NCBI GenBank assembly: GCA_046758085.1
Contig: JBHHZP010000052.1
Coordinates: 1-22,077, forward strand
Reading direction: 5' to 3'
Length of the DNA: 22,077 bases
Source of the DNA: VRUB01 sp046758085
GTDB lineage: Bacteria; Pseudomonadota; Gammaproteobacteria; Acidiferrobacterales; SPGG2
The number at the start of each line of letters is the position of its first letter. The stretch's first letter is position 1. The notes under the pieces were generated by a model. It was not told where the DNA came from and searched no databases. It saw only the letters and a list, made by a program, of their open reading frames with translations. The translations under genes were made by a program, and so were the position numbers. Shown here piece after piece: positions 7,387 through 15,396 of the stretch.

Positions 7387-9096
7387 TCAGGAGGCCAGTG
7401 GCAGCACGTTTCGATAAGCCCGCCTCGTTGCCCCGTCTTGATTCAGCAACTCCCGCGGCTCGCCGCTCTCCACCAGCCGCCCGCGGTCTAGAAACCACAC
7501 GAGGTCGGCGCGCGCGAGCTGCTCCGGGCGGTGGGTCACGAATAATACCGTGCCGTTGAAAGTGGCCAGCACCCGCTCCAGGGCCTGTGCCGCCAGATTG
7601 TCCAGATGGGCATCGGCCTCGTCGAGCAATAGAATGCGCGGGTTGCCGACGATAGCACGGGCCAGGCTGATACGCTGGCGCTGACCCAGCGAGAGGTTCG
7701 TAGCGCCTTGCAGCAGGCGCGTGTCGGCGCCATCGGGCAGCTCCTCAATCAATCGGTCGATGCCGCACAAGGTCTTGACACGGGCAATCTCTTTCGCCGG
7801 TGCATCGGGACAGCGATAGCGCAGATTTTTCTCGATGGTCCCGCGCAACAACGGCAGTTCCGGACTCACCATGCCGACGATGCGTCGCAGTGCACGGAGC
7901 CGGGCCGTGGCAATGTTCATACCGTCGATTCGCACCTCGCCGGCGTCGGCGTCGATGAAGCGCGCCGCGAGTGCCATCACGGTCGACTTGCCCGCCCCGT
8001 TGGGGCCGGCAATAGCAACGATCTTGCCCGGCTCCGCCACCGCGCTGAACTTGCGCAGCGCGCCGCTGACATCGACGTGAAGGAACTCGAGGCGGCCGGC
8101 ACCATCGGGGGGTATCGGCTGTGCCACTCGCCGCGGCACGCCAAGCGCCGGGGTGGCGAGAAACTGCTCGAGCTTCCGACGCGATACCCGCGCTCCATGC
8201 CAATACTCGTAAACCCGCCCGAGATCGCGCAGCGGCGGCCCCAGCAGGGCGACGATGCTCATTGCTGCCACTACCGTGCCCGCTGTGGCATGGCCGGCGG
8301 CCACCTCGCCGGCACCGACGAGCAGCGCACCACCGGTGGCAATCGCCATGGTCGCTTCGGTCAGCGCGCGTAGCCTGCCGATGATGGTGGCGCGTGCCAC
8401 CATCGCTCCCTTCAGTCTCCGGCCCTGGCGCGCGAGCCGCTCACGTTCGCGCTTTGCCTGACCGAATAGCTGCACGACTGCCATGGATACGATCTTCTCG
8501 GCCACGTTGGCCGCCAGCTTCGACCGACGCCGGCGTGCCTCGCGCACGGAATTTTCCATCCGCTTGCCGAGCAGTAAGCTCACGCTCACACCGGCGGCGA
8601 GCACCACGGCAACGGTCATGGCCAGCATTGTGTTGAGAGTTGCGAGTGCCACCAATGCACTAGTGGTGGTAATGCCGGCTACCGCAAGTCGCGCAAGGCC
8701 GAGGCTGACCCACTGCCGCAGTGCCGTGAGATCGCCGATGAAACGTAACAGCGTACCGCCCTGGCTACGTTTTTGCAGGGCGCGCGGCACCAGCACCGTC
8801 ATGCGCTTGAACAGTGCTTCGCGCACATCGCAGACATAGTCCTGTCCCAGCGACTCCGCATCGATGCGTTCCCGCATCCGCAGCCAGGCGACAGCGGCGG
8901 CCATGCCAAGCAAACCGGCAGCGATGCCCGGCATCAACCACGATGTCACGCTCGCCGGCCCGGTAATCAAGCGATCAAAAGCGCTTTGCACCAGCAACGC
9001 GGTGCCGATTGTCGCGCCGCTCTGGCCGACGCCATTGCCGATCAGCCGGGCGAGCAGCCGCAGGCGCATGCGTCTGAACAGCTTCGGGAGTCTCAT
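7387..9096 (-). CDS. ABC exporter half-transporter (membrane and ATPase domains fused)
   Basis: This 569-aa protein has an N-terminal ABC exporter membrane domain (about 10-310, with helices near 20-40, 55-72, 135-178 and 250-290) fused to an ATPase domain. Visible motifs are Walker A GPNGAGKST (364-372), signature LSLGQ (468-472), Walker B ILLLDEAD with Glu493, and the switch His522. The Q-loop position reads MVSPELP, so the usual glutamine appears to be replaced. The signature has Leu for the usual first Gly. It overlaps the upstream NTPase gene by 4 nt (ATGA), implying translational coupling. It would form a homodimer, or pair with a partner encoded elsewhere. The substrate is unknown, and the exporter fold argues against sugar-acid uptake. 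Confidence 0.88.
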   Translation of the reverse strand: MRLPKLFRRMRLRLLARLIGNGVGQSGATIGTALLVQSAFDRLITGPASVTSWLMPGIAAGLLGMAAAVAWLRMRERIDAESLGQDYVCDVREALFKRMTVLVPRALQKRSQGGTLLRFIGDLTALRQWVSLGLARLAVAGITTTSALVALATLNTMLAMTVAVVLAAGVSVSLLLGKRMENSVREARRRRSKLAANVAEKIVSMAVVQLFGQAKRERERLARQGRRLKGAMVARATIIGRLRALTEATMAIATGGALLVGAGEVAAGHATAGTVVAAMSIVALLGPPLRDLGRVYEYWHGARVSRRKLEQFLATPALGVPRRVAQPIPPDGAGRLEFLHVDVSGALRKFSAVAEPGKIVAIAGPNGAGKSTVMALAARFIDADAGEVRIDGMNIATARLRALRRIVGMVSPELPLLRGTIEKNLRYRCPDAPAKEIARVKTLCGIDRLIEELPDGADTRLLQGATNLSLGQRQRISLARAIVGNPRILLLDEADAHLDNLAAQALERVLATFNGTVLFVTHRPEQLARADLVWFLDRGRLVESGEPRELLNQDGATRRAYRNVLPLAS

Positions 9097-10223
9097 CCTG
9101 CCGCCTCGGCAGCGCGCCTCCAGAGCGACGATTGCACTACCAGTTGTGCAGCCACGCCCGGGTCGGATAGCTCATGGCGACCGAGAACGGGCAGATCGAC
9201 GCCTTGCTCCGCTTCGCGCACCGCGAGTGGCGAGGATGTAAGCGCACCACTGACGGCCAGCACGTTCACGCCGTGACGCTGCAGCCACTGCACACCGGCG
9301 ACGGCGCCCATGGCGTCACTCGCCGCAAACACGACCCCGTCGACGTGGGCCATGAAATCGGGTGAGCGCAGCAGCGTAGCGGTCTCATGCTGGAGCAGGC
9401 CATCGGCGACCTCCAGCACTATGGTCTCCACCTCGAGCGAGCCCAGGTAGCTCGCCAGGGTCGTGAGTATGTCCTGGGTTTGTCGGGCACCGGCACAGTA
9501 CGTAGACGCATAGCCGGCGTCGGTGAAATCGACCGCCTCATACGCGCCCGCATCACTCATCATCCAGACGTCACCGCCTGCCCCCGTGCCCGTGACCTTG
9601 GCCGTGCCGACCCGTAGGCCGGAACGGGTCAGCCCTCTGACCAGGTGCGCCGCGGAAGTGGTCTTGCCGGCATTCATGGCGGTGCCGACCACCGCCACGG
9701 TGAACGGCCGTGCCCGCGTGGATAGCGGTTTGCGTACAGTGTAGTCACGCAAATTAAGACGGCGACCGTGTGTATCTGCCAGCATACCGAGCGGCGCGAT
9801 CGCCGTGGGCGGCTTCAGACGGGTGTGCTTGCACAGCATGCGCGCAGCAACGCCACCAGCGGCGACCAGCTGACAGGGTTTCAGGCTATCCGGGACCACT
9901 GCTTCGAACTGGTCGGGTGCGTAGCGATTCCCGTAACACACAACGACCTCGTCGCCTATGTAAAGCGTCGCACGCCGCCCGCTGACGAGCTCGAGTTTGG
10001 TGTGTTGCCCGATCTCGGCCACGCGTGCAAGCACCAGGTCGCCGGGCTGCGGTCTGACCGCGCCGGTCACCAGGGTTCGGATCCGATCAAGCGGCACGCG
10101 GCGGGTTGTGTAAGCCGCCTTGGCTGCCCGTATGCGTAGGGGATCGAGCGTTGTTACGGGCGTGCGTTGCGAAGGGTTGCCGTCGTTATGAATAATCGTG
10201 AGTTCTTGTTTGTTGCCAGTCAT
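9093..10223 (-). CDS. P-loop NTPase, DUF1611/MobB-like, function unknown
   Basis: The 376-aa product has two parts. Residues about 40-165 form a beta-rich N-terminal domain (GDLVLARVAEIGQHTKLELV and following). From about 170 on it is a MobB/dethiobiotin-synthetase-like P-loop domain with Walker A GTAMNAGKTT at 180-189, a KVTGTGAGGD loop near 209-218 and a possible Walker-B-like strand (VETIVLEVADG). DUF1611 proteins share this type of C-terminal domain, and some family members (DgcN) act in D-glutamate catabolism, but the similarity here is judged by eye and function cannot be transferred. The ATG at 10223 has a GAGGA ribosome site about 8 nt upstream. It is the first gene of the - strand operon, just after a strong promoter and palindromic operator, and it is coupled to the ABC exporter gene. 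Confidence 0.75.
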   Translation of the reverse strand: MTGNKQELTIIHNDGNPSQRTPVTTLDPLRIRAAKAAYTTRRVPLDRIRTLVTGAVRPQPGDLVLARVAEIGQHTKLELVSGRRATLYIGDEVVVCYGNRYAPDQFEAVVPDSLKPCQLVAAGGVAARMLCKHTRLKPPTAIAPLGMLADTHGRRLNLRDYTVRKPLSTRARPFTVAVVGTAMNAGKTTSAAHLVRGLTRSGLRVGTAKVTGTGAGGDVWMMSDAGAYEAVDFTDAGYASTYCAGARQTQDILTTLASYLGSLEVETIVLEVADGLLQHETATLLRSPDFMAHVDGVVFAASDAMGAVAGVQWLQRHGVNVLAVSGALTSSPLAVREAEQGVDLPVLGRHELSDPGVAAQLVVQSSLWRRAAEAAG

Positions 10224-10301
10224 GGTGTGACGTCCTCAATCTCCATCGATGGGCGGGATGCCGCTCGGGCACAACAGCCGCCGCGTTGTCTGCCATGTAT
10301 A

Positions 10302-10331
10302 CAATATTTGGGAAATTATTCCCAAATATTG
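10302..10331. promoter_or_regulatory. Perfect 13-bp inverted repeat, probable repressor operator
   Basis: CAATATTTGGGAA (10302-10314) and TTCCCAAATATTG (10319-10331) are perfect inverted arms around a 4-nt centre, AT-rich within GC-rich DNA. On the - strand they begin about 2 nt after the predicted transcription start of the NTPase operon, where a bound repressor would block transcription. The left arm overlaps a second short palindrome, TGTATACA (10296-10303), which resembles GntR-family operator cores. No regulator gene is adjacent. As RNA the same sequence could form a 5'-end hairpin. Confidence 0.65.
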
Positions 10332-10339
10332 ATCAGGCG

Positions 10340-10367
10340 ATTATAAAGAACCAGGCTGAGACGTCAA
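10340..10367 (-). promoter_or_regulatory. Near-consensus sigma-70 promoter of the NTPase-to-garR operon
   Basis: On the - strand, TTGACG (10367-10362) and TATAAT (10345-10340) are separated by 16 bp. This is a perfect -10 and a five-of-six -35. Transcription would begin near 10333, leaving a leader of about 110 nt that contains the 13-bp palindrome. A promoter this strong directly followed by a palindrome suggests a repressible operon. Confidence 0.75.
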
Positions 10368-10642
10368 GAGAATATTTAGAAAGGGAGAAATCAGGCAAAT
10401 TTATGGCGTTCTCGGCGCGTATAAGGGGATATACGAGTTCTACCACTCCTCACTGAGACACATAAAGAGCGGGAACGGTAGTCAGGCGCATGGTCGGAAC
10501 AGCACACAGCCGGCGGGATAGCGTGGAACGAAAATATCCACCCAAGCCGTGCTTTCCCTCTTGTAACCAGGGCCAAGGGATGCCGCCGTGCCTGCGGCCA
10601 CTGGTAATGCCGGTGCCCGGCGTACCCCACGGGGGTTGAAGA
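10368..10642. other. Intergenic region without a convincing gene
   Basis: The stretch lies between the NTPase operon promoter and the ccmI stop. A 79-codon frame on the - strand (10391-10630) has no family resemblance and a composition (Arg/His/Ser/Cys-rich) typical of noncoding DNA. The part from about 10480 to 10630 may be a copy of a dispersed repeat, which only comparison with the rest of the genome could show. No T-tract terminator is visible after ccmI. Confidence 0.4.
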
Positions 10643-11911
10643 TCAGGGCCGTACCTTGTTAATGGTAATCTCTACGGTGCCGGCGGAGCCCAGCTCGATC
10701 ACGCCCGTGCGGCCCTCGAGGTCGCCGCTATGTGGAGTCGCCTGGCCGCTCCGGGAAATGCGGGCGCCGACCACCACCTGTTTGAATTGCGACAACTTCA
10801 TGGCCGGCATCATGGCCATGGAGTCATCGAGCGTCACTATGGCCGGTAGCCCTTTCACTTGCGTGCGCACAATCGCCAACGGCATCTTCGGCCCCTGCGT
10901 GGCCTGTGCGAAAATAAACACCGTGTCATCGGGCGTTGCCCGCTGCGCCAAGGCGGGATCAAGCGCTACCCGCACACTGAGGCTTGCCACCGACGCCGCC
11001 GCGCTTTTCGTCTTCGGAGCGTTTGCAGGCGCAGACGCACGCTCGCCCTCGCTGGCTTGCACGTCAGCATTGTCGACCTGTTCGATATATTGTTGCAACA
11101 GCCGGGCCTCCTGGCTGTCCGCTGGCGCCAACTGCAGCAGGCGCGTCCAGTACGCTTTGGCCTGGGCGCGGTCACCGCGCTGGACGGCGACTATTCCCAT
11201 GAGCCACAATGCTTTGCGGTTGTCGCCCTGCAGCTCGAGTGCGCGCGCGGCCAGCCGCGCCGCTTCGCCGTTGAACCGATTACCGTTGGCGAACGCGAGC
11301 GCTTCGGCGTAGTCAGCCAGCAGCTGGGGATCATCGCCGAGAAGTTGATGGGCCTTGGCGTAGGCCAGTACGGACTCGCCGTATCGTTCCAGAACCAGGT
11401 ACGATCGCGCGAGCAGCACCCAACCCTCGGCGTTGTCGGGCTCGCGCTGCAGTCGCACGCGCAGTGCGTCCACCATATCCTCAACAGAGTCCACTCCGGC
11501 GGGTAGTCCACGCGGTGCCTGGGCAAGCGTCGCAGGCGACCTCGATACCAGGCGAGCGTCGCCGAGCGCAAAATACAGACCGATCGCGACCACGGGCAGG
11601 ATTAAGGCGATTGCCAACGCCGTGCGCGCGCTGCGGGCCGGCCGATTGGCGGCGGTTCTCTCGTCGTCCTCGCCCTTTACGTCTTCGAGCAGGTTTCGTT
11701 CCAGCTCTCGCTGTGTCAGCTCGAGCTGCTCTTCGTTCAATGCGCCGCTCTTGACTTCTGTCTCGAGCTCCGCAAATCGTTCCTTATATATGGCGACGTT
11801 GATCGCCTGGCGCGGGTTACCACCGAGCTGGCCACGTCCCAGCAGGACCGGCAACAGTATCGCCATTGCCACCGCAACCATGGCAGCGATCAGTAACCAG
11901 AAGACCATCAT
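10643..11911 (-). CDS. ccmI: Cytochrome c biogenesis protein CcmI (TPR apocytochrome chaperone)
   Basis: CcmI binds the C-terminus of apocytochrome c and delivers it to the CcmF/CcmH heme-ligation complex. The 422-aa protein has an N-terminal membrane helix (about 2-24), a charged cytoplasmic loop with the family pattern IYKERFAELETEVKSGALNEE, a second helix (about 96-112), TPR helices (about 130-280, including a DNAEGWVLLARSYLVLERYGESV repeat split here by function rather than sequence: residues near 160-185) and a periplasmic C-terminal domain (about 305-422). Its start overlaps the ccmH stop by 4 nt (ATGA). A second ATG follows at once. It is the last gene of the ccm operon. Confidence 0.92.
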   Translation of the reverse strand: MMVFWLLIAAMVAVAMAILLPVLLGRGQLGGNPRQAINVAIYKERFAELETEVKSGALNEEQLELTQRELERNLLEDVKGEDDERTAANRPARSARTALAIALILPVVAIGLYFALGDARLVSRSPATLAQAPRGLPAGVDSVEDMVDALRVRLQREPDNAEGWVLLARSYLVLERYGESVLAYAKAHQLLGDDPQLLADYAEALAFANGNRFNGEAARLAARALELQGDNRKALWLMGIVAVQRGDRAQAKAYWTRLLQLAPADSQEARLLQQYIEQVDNADVQASEGERASAPANAPKTKSAAASVASLSVRVALDPALAQRATPDDTVFIFAQATQGPKMPLAIVRTQVKGLPAIVTLDDSMAMMPAMKLSQFKQVVVGARISRSGQATPHSGDLEGRTGVIELGSAGTVEITINKVRP

Positions 11912-12399
11912 GACCCGTCATCCTGGGTTGTGTTCGTGGCATTGTGTCCGAGTAGGTGAGCCATTTGCTGGCGTTCTTTTTCCGTGAGCGCGCGGGCAGT
12001 CTGCGCCGGGCGCCGCCGTACGAAACGCACCATTACCACTATGCCGAGCATCAGCAGCAATGCTGGCCCAAACCACAGAAGATAGGTGATCGGTTTGACT
12101 GGCGGGCGGTAGAGCACAAAATCGCCGTAGCGCGCGACCAGAAATGCGATCACTTCCTTGTCACTCCCCCCTTGCTTCATCAAGCGATACACTTCCTCGC
12201 GCAGATCCTGTGCGAGGTCAGCATTGGAATCGGCCAGCGACTGGTTCTGGCAAACCAGGCAGCGTAACTCTGCGAGCAGCTCTCGATAGCGTTGCTCTTC
12301 CGCCGGGCCGGAAAACTCAAACGGGGTTTCTGCGGCTACTCCGGACATTGGGTAGGAAGGCAACGCGATTAGCACCACGATGAGAACTATCCGCATCAC
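11908..12399 (-). CDS. ccmH: Cytochrome c biogenesis protein CcmH (thiol reductant, CcmL/CycL type)
   Basis: CcmH helps reduce the apocytochrome CXXCH cysteines before heme attachment, together with CcmG and CcmF. The 163-aa product has a signal-anchor helix (about 3-22), the periplasmic redox motif LRCLVCQNQS with Cys47 and Cys50, the conserved stretch DLREEVYRLMKQGGSDKEV, and a membrane helix near 105-126 with an Arg-rich cytoplasmic tail. Length fits the short CcmH form, with the TPR part encoded separately as ccmI. The start is GTG 12399, with an AAGGA site 9 nt upstream and overlapping the ccmG stop by 4 nt. ATG 12396, one codon later, forms a TGATG junction and is equally plausible. Confidence 0.93.
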   Translation of the reverse strand: MMRIVLIVVLIALPSYPMSGVAAETPFEFSGPAEEQRYRELLAELRCLVCQNQSLADSNADLAQDLREEVYRLMKQGGSDKEVIAFLVARYGDFVLYRPPVKPITYLLWFGPALLLMLGIVVMVRFVRRRPAQTARALTEKERQQMAHLLGHNATNTTQDDGS

Positions 12400-12929
12400 G
12401 TGCGTTGTTCCTTGAGTTTTTTCACGAGCGGCAAGATAACGTCCTTTACCGTCTCTTCGGAGATGGGTCCGATATGCTTGTACCGAATGACTCCCCGTTG
12501 GTCGACCACAAACGTCTCTGGTACCCCATAGACCCCGAAGTCGATCCCGACCTTGCCATTAAGATCGTGCGCGCTCGCGACGTAGGGATTACCGAAGCTA
12601 TTGAGCCAGTGCACCGCGTCCACGCGCTGGTCCTTGTAATTCAGGCCGTAAATCGGAACCTGCCGGCTGTGCGATAGCCCAATGAGCACTGGATGTTCCT
12701 CGCGGCAGGCCACACACCACGATGCCCATACATTGAATAACGAGATGCGGCCGCGCAAATCGGCCGAGGTCAAAGTCTCTGTGGGCTGGGTTACCCTCGG
12801 AAGCGCGAACGCGGGTACGCGCTTATCGATCAGGGGCGAAGGGACCAGGCGTGGATCGCGCTTCAGACCGACGCCGAGCAGTGCGACCAGGACGATAAAC
12901 ACCGCCAGTGGGATCAGGTAGCGCGCCAT
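12396..12929 (-). CDS. ccmG: Thiol:disulfide interchange protein CcmG/DsbE
   Basis: This membrane-anchored periplasmic thioredoxin passes electrons from CcdA/DsbD to apocytochrome c or CcmH. The 177-aa protein has one N-terminal membrane helix (about 4-22) and a thioredoxin fold with the active site NVWASWCVACREEHP (Cys72 and Cys75). The family sequence GVYGVPETF carries the cis-proline, and FVVDQRGVIRYKHIG follows. Length matches the family (about 180 aa). Its ATG overlaps the ccmF stop by one base (TGATG). Confidence 0.95.
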   Translation of the reverse strand: MARYLIPLAVFIVLVALLGVGLKRDPRLVPSPLIDKRVPAFALPRVTQPTETLTSADLRGRISLFNVWASWCVACREEHPVLIGLSHSRQVPIYGLNYKDQRVDAVHWLNSFGNPYVASAHDLNGKVGIDFGVYGVPETFVVDQRGVIRYKHIGPISEETVKDVILPLVKKLKEQRT

Positions 12930-14923
12930 CAGGGCTTACCCGCTGCCATCGCCTTGCCGGTAAGCGCATCCAGTAGCGCCCGTTCGCGGCGACCCGTGGC
13001 CAGGCGGTAACGCGGATCGGTGACCGCAAGCAGGCCACCGAGCGCCATGAATATGGCTCCCAGCCAGATCCAGCGCACAAAAGGCTTGTGGTACAACCGC
13101 AGGGTCCAACCGCCGTCGTCGAGCGGGTCACCAAGGGAGACATACAGATCGCGTGTCAGGCCAGGGTCGATGGCAGCTTCGGTCATGGGCATCGATCGCA
13201 CCTGGTAAATGCGCTTTTGCGGTCGCAAGACGGTGACGGGCTTACCATCCTTGAAAACATGTAACTCCCCCTCGCTCGCTTGAAAGTTCGGGCCGGTAAT
13301 CTCGTGCACTCCGTCGAACAGGAAGGTGTAACCGCCGACTTCGATCGTTTCTCCCGGGACCAGGCTTCGATCCATCTCGGTGCTGTAAAGGCTCGAAACC
13401 ATAACACCGACAATTACGGTGGCCAGACCCATATGTGCCAGGGACATACCGTAAAAACCGCGCGGCTGGCTGCTCAGCGATGCCCAGATACTCCTGCGCT
13501 GGATTAAACGCGAGCGCAGATTTTGCAGCGTCCCGAGCACAATCCACATTGCGAGCGCGACCCCAAGACCGACCTTAATCCCGTTCGTCCCTCCTAGTGC
13601 GGCGAAGACTGAGACCCCGATGACAACAGCGCCTAATGCCGCATACCGCAATTGCTGCCATAGCCGGGCGAGCTCGTCACGACGCCAGCGTGTAAACGGA
13701 CCGAAGCCCAGTACAGTGGCGAGCAGTGCCATGATCGGGACGAATACGGTATTAAAATATGGTGGGCCCACAGACAGCTTGCCCAAGCCAAGCGCGTCAA
13801 TCACTAGCGGATACAGGGTGCCCAGCAAGATGGTCGCCATAGCGACAAGCAGCAGCACATTGTTTGTCAGCAGAAAGCTCTCGCGGGAGACTACGCCGAA
13901 CGCGCTGCCACCCAATACCTGTGGGGCGCGCCAGGCATACAGAATGAACGAGCCGCCAATGACGATCCCCAGGAAGGACAGAATAAAGATGCCGCGTGCT
14001 GGATCGGTTGCGAATGCATGCACCGAGGTCAGTACCCCGGAGCGCACCAGGAATGTACCCAGCAGGCTCAACGCGAACGCGCAGATCGCGAGCAAAACCG
14101 TCCAGCTCTTGAAGGCACCACGCTTCTCGGTCGCCGCCAGCGAATGAATCAACGCAGTGCCGACCAGCCACGGCATGAATGATGCGTTCTCCACTGGGTC
14201 CCAGAACCACCAACCGCCCCAGCCAAGCTCGTAGTAGGCCCACCAACTCCCCAGCGCGATCCCAACGGTGAGAAACATCCATGCCACCGTGGTCCACGGC
14301 CGTGACCAGCGTGCCCATGTCGCATCCAGATGCCCACCGAGCAGAGCAGCGATGGCAAAGCCGAACGCGACGGAGAACCCCACATAGCCCATGTAGAGCA
14401 TGGGTGGATGTACGATGAGACCGAAGTCTTGCAGCAGCGGGTTCAGGTCGGCGCCGTCCACCGGCGCAGGCGCGAGCCGCATAAAGGGATTGGAGGTCAG
14501 CAACATAAAAAGAAGAAAGCCCACGCTGACTAGCCCCATCACACCTAGCACCCGGGCGACGAACGCCGCCGGAAGGCCGCGACTGAACACTGTCACGGCA
14601 AATGTCCATAGCCCCAGGACCAGACTCCAGAGCAACAGTGAACCTTCGTGCCCACCCCACACGGCAGAGAGTCGGAAATGAACGGGCAATAAAGAGTTGG
14701 AGTTGCGAGCCACATAGGCGACGGAGAAGTCGTTGACGACAAAGGAGTAGGCAAGCGCAGCAAAGGCTAGCACCAGAAACAGGAACTGCGCGCGGGCCGC
14801 GGGCCGTGCGAGTGCCATCCAGCTGGATAAGCCACGGGCCGCACCCACGATAGGGAAGACGCCCTGTATGACTGCCAGACACAGCGCCAGGATCAGAGCG
14901 AAGTGACCCAGCTCAGGTATCAT
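12929..14923 (-). CDS. ccmF: Heme lyase CcmF
   Basis: CcmF takes heme from holo-CcmE and attaches it to apocytochrome c in the periplasm. The 664-aa polytopic membrane protein is of normal length and has the tryptophan-rich heme-handling WWD motif WGGWWFWDPVENASFMPWL at about 235-253, plus candidate heme-ligand histidines flanking it (VHPP at 171-174 and further His in the loops). A large periplasmic domain lies near 510-615 before the last helix. The ATG at 14923 has AGGAG 8 nt upstream. It is the first recognisable gene of a ccmFGHI operon. ccmABCDE, normally immediately upstream, are not here. Confidence 0.96.
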   Translation of the reverse strand: MIPELGHFALILALCLAVIQGVFPIVGAARGLSSWMALARPAARAQFLFLVLAFAALAYSFVVNDFSVAYVARNSNSLLPVHFRLSAVWGGHEGSLLLWSLVLGLWTFAVTVFSRGLPAAFVARVLGVMGLVSVGFLLFMLLTSNPFMRLAPAPVDGADLNPLLQDFGLIVHPPMLYMGYVGFSVAFGFAIAALLGGHLDATWARWSRPWTTVAWMFLTVGIALGSWWAYYELGWGGWWFWDPVENASFMPWLVGTALIHSLAATEKRGAFKSWTVLLAICAFALSLLGTFLVRSGVLTSVHAFATDPARGIFILSFLGIVIGGSFILYAWRAPQVLGGSAFGVVSRESFLLTNNVLLLVAMATILLGTLYPLVIDALGLGKLSVGPPYFNTVFVPIMALLATVLGFGPFTRWRRDELARLWQQLRYAALGAVVIGVSVFAALGGTNGIKVGLGVALAMWIVLGTLQNLRSRLIQRRSIWASLSSQPRGFYGMSLAHMGLATVIVGVMVSSLYSTEMDRSLVPGETIEVGGYTFLFDGVHEITGPNFQASEGELHVFKDGKPVTVLRPQKRIYQVRSMPMTEAAIDPGLTRDLYVSLGDPLDDGGWTLRLYHKPFVRWIWLGAIFMALGGLLAVTDPRYRLATGRRERALLDALTGKAMAAGKP

Positions 14924-15078
14924 AAGCTTGCTCCTATCATGTCGCCTCGTTCAATGCGCCGGGGTGCGGTAAACGCTGTGATCACGTCACGCGGAAAAGC
15001 TAACTCTGTGAGTGCCGGCAAGATTCCATTATCAAGATAGCATGAATCAAATCGCCGCTGCCAGCGACGGTGGCGCAT
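14920..15078 (-). CDS. Possible small leader ORF coupled to ccmF
   Basis: A 52-codon frame starts at ATG 15078 with a strong purine-rich site (GGGAGGAAG, about 9 nt upstream) and ends with a TGA that overlaps the ccmF ATG by 4 nt. The product (starting MRHRRWQRRFD) is basic, has no membrane helix and no family I recognise, so it is not CcmD or CcmE. The coupling geometry copies that of the ccm genes downstream, which is the only argument for it. Chance is possible. Confidence 0.25.
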   Translation of the reverse strand: MRHRRWQRRFDSCYLDNGILPALTELAFPRDVITAFTAPRRIERGDMIGASL

Positions 15079-15253
15079 CAAGAACTACTTCCTCCCCATA
15101 TGATTGTGCTGAGTGCTGCGGGTTCAACCGGTTTCGGACGATTATGTGGGGGGACCTCCAGTGCGGCGCGGCGAGCGGCTGCAATGGCGCCGGCAAGCCC
15201 GCGATCACCGATAACGCCCCGACGACCGGGATCCGCGGCTATTTCCCCGATAT

Positions 15254-15267
15254 TTGACCCATGTCAA
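15254..15267. promoter_or_regulatory. FNR/ANR/DNR-type box upstream of ubiU
   Basis: TTGAC-CCAT-GTCAA is a perfect palindrome with the arm length and 4-bp spacing of FNR-family boxes (consensus TTGAT-N4-ATCAA). A -10-like TACTGT at 15289-15294 puts the likely transcription start near 15301, about 41 bp from the box centre, the classic activating position. ubiU starts at 15397. Oxygen-responsive or nitric-oxide-responsive induction of the O2-independent ubiquinone genes is known in other proteobacteria and fits here. Confidence 0.7.
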
Positions 15268-15396
15268 TAAAATGGCCGTCGCTTGCTGTACTGTGAATCG
15301 GATTTGAGCACACTCCCCACGGGAAAATACGCTTGTGTTTGCGGAAGCGGCCTTGAAATGCCTGCGAGCGAACGTGGTTTTTTCGGCCACTGAGCA

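Noticed and set aside
10391..10630. 79-codon open frame on the - strand before ccmI
   Set aside because: Arg/His/Ser/Cys-rich with no family. Treated as intergenic, possibly part of a dispersed repeat.
14977..14991. CRP-like TGTGA...TCACG upstream of ccmF
   Set aside because: The spacer is 5 bp instead of 6 and one arm is imperfect.
15012..15270. Short + strand frames upstream of ubiU
   Set aside because: Low-complexity Ala/Arg/Pro translations with no ribosome site, running into the FNR-type box.
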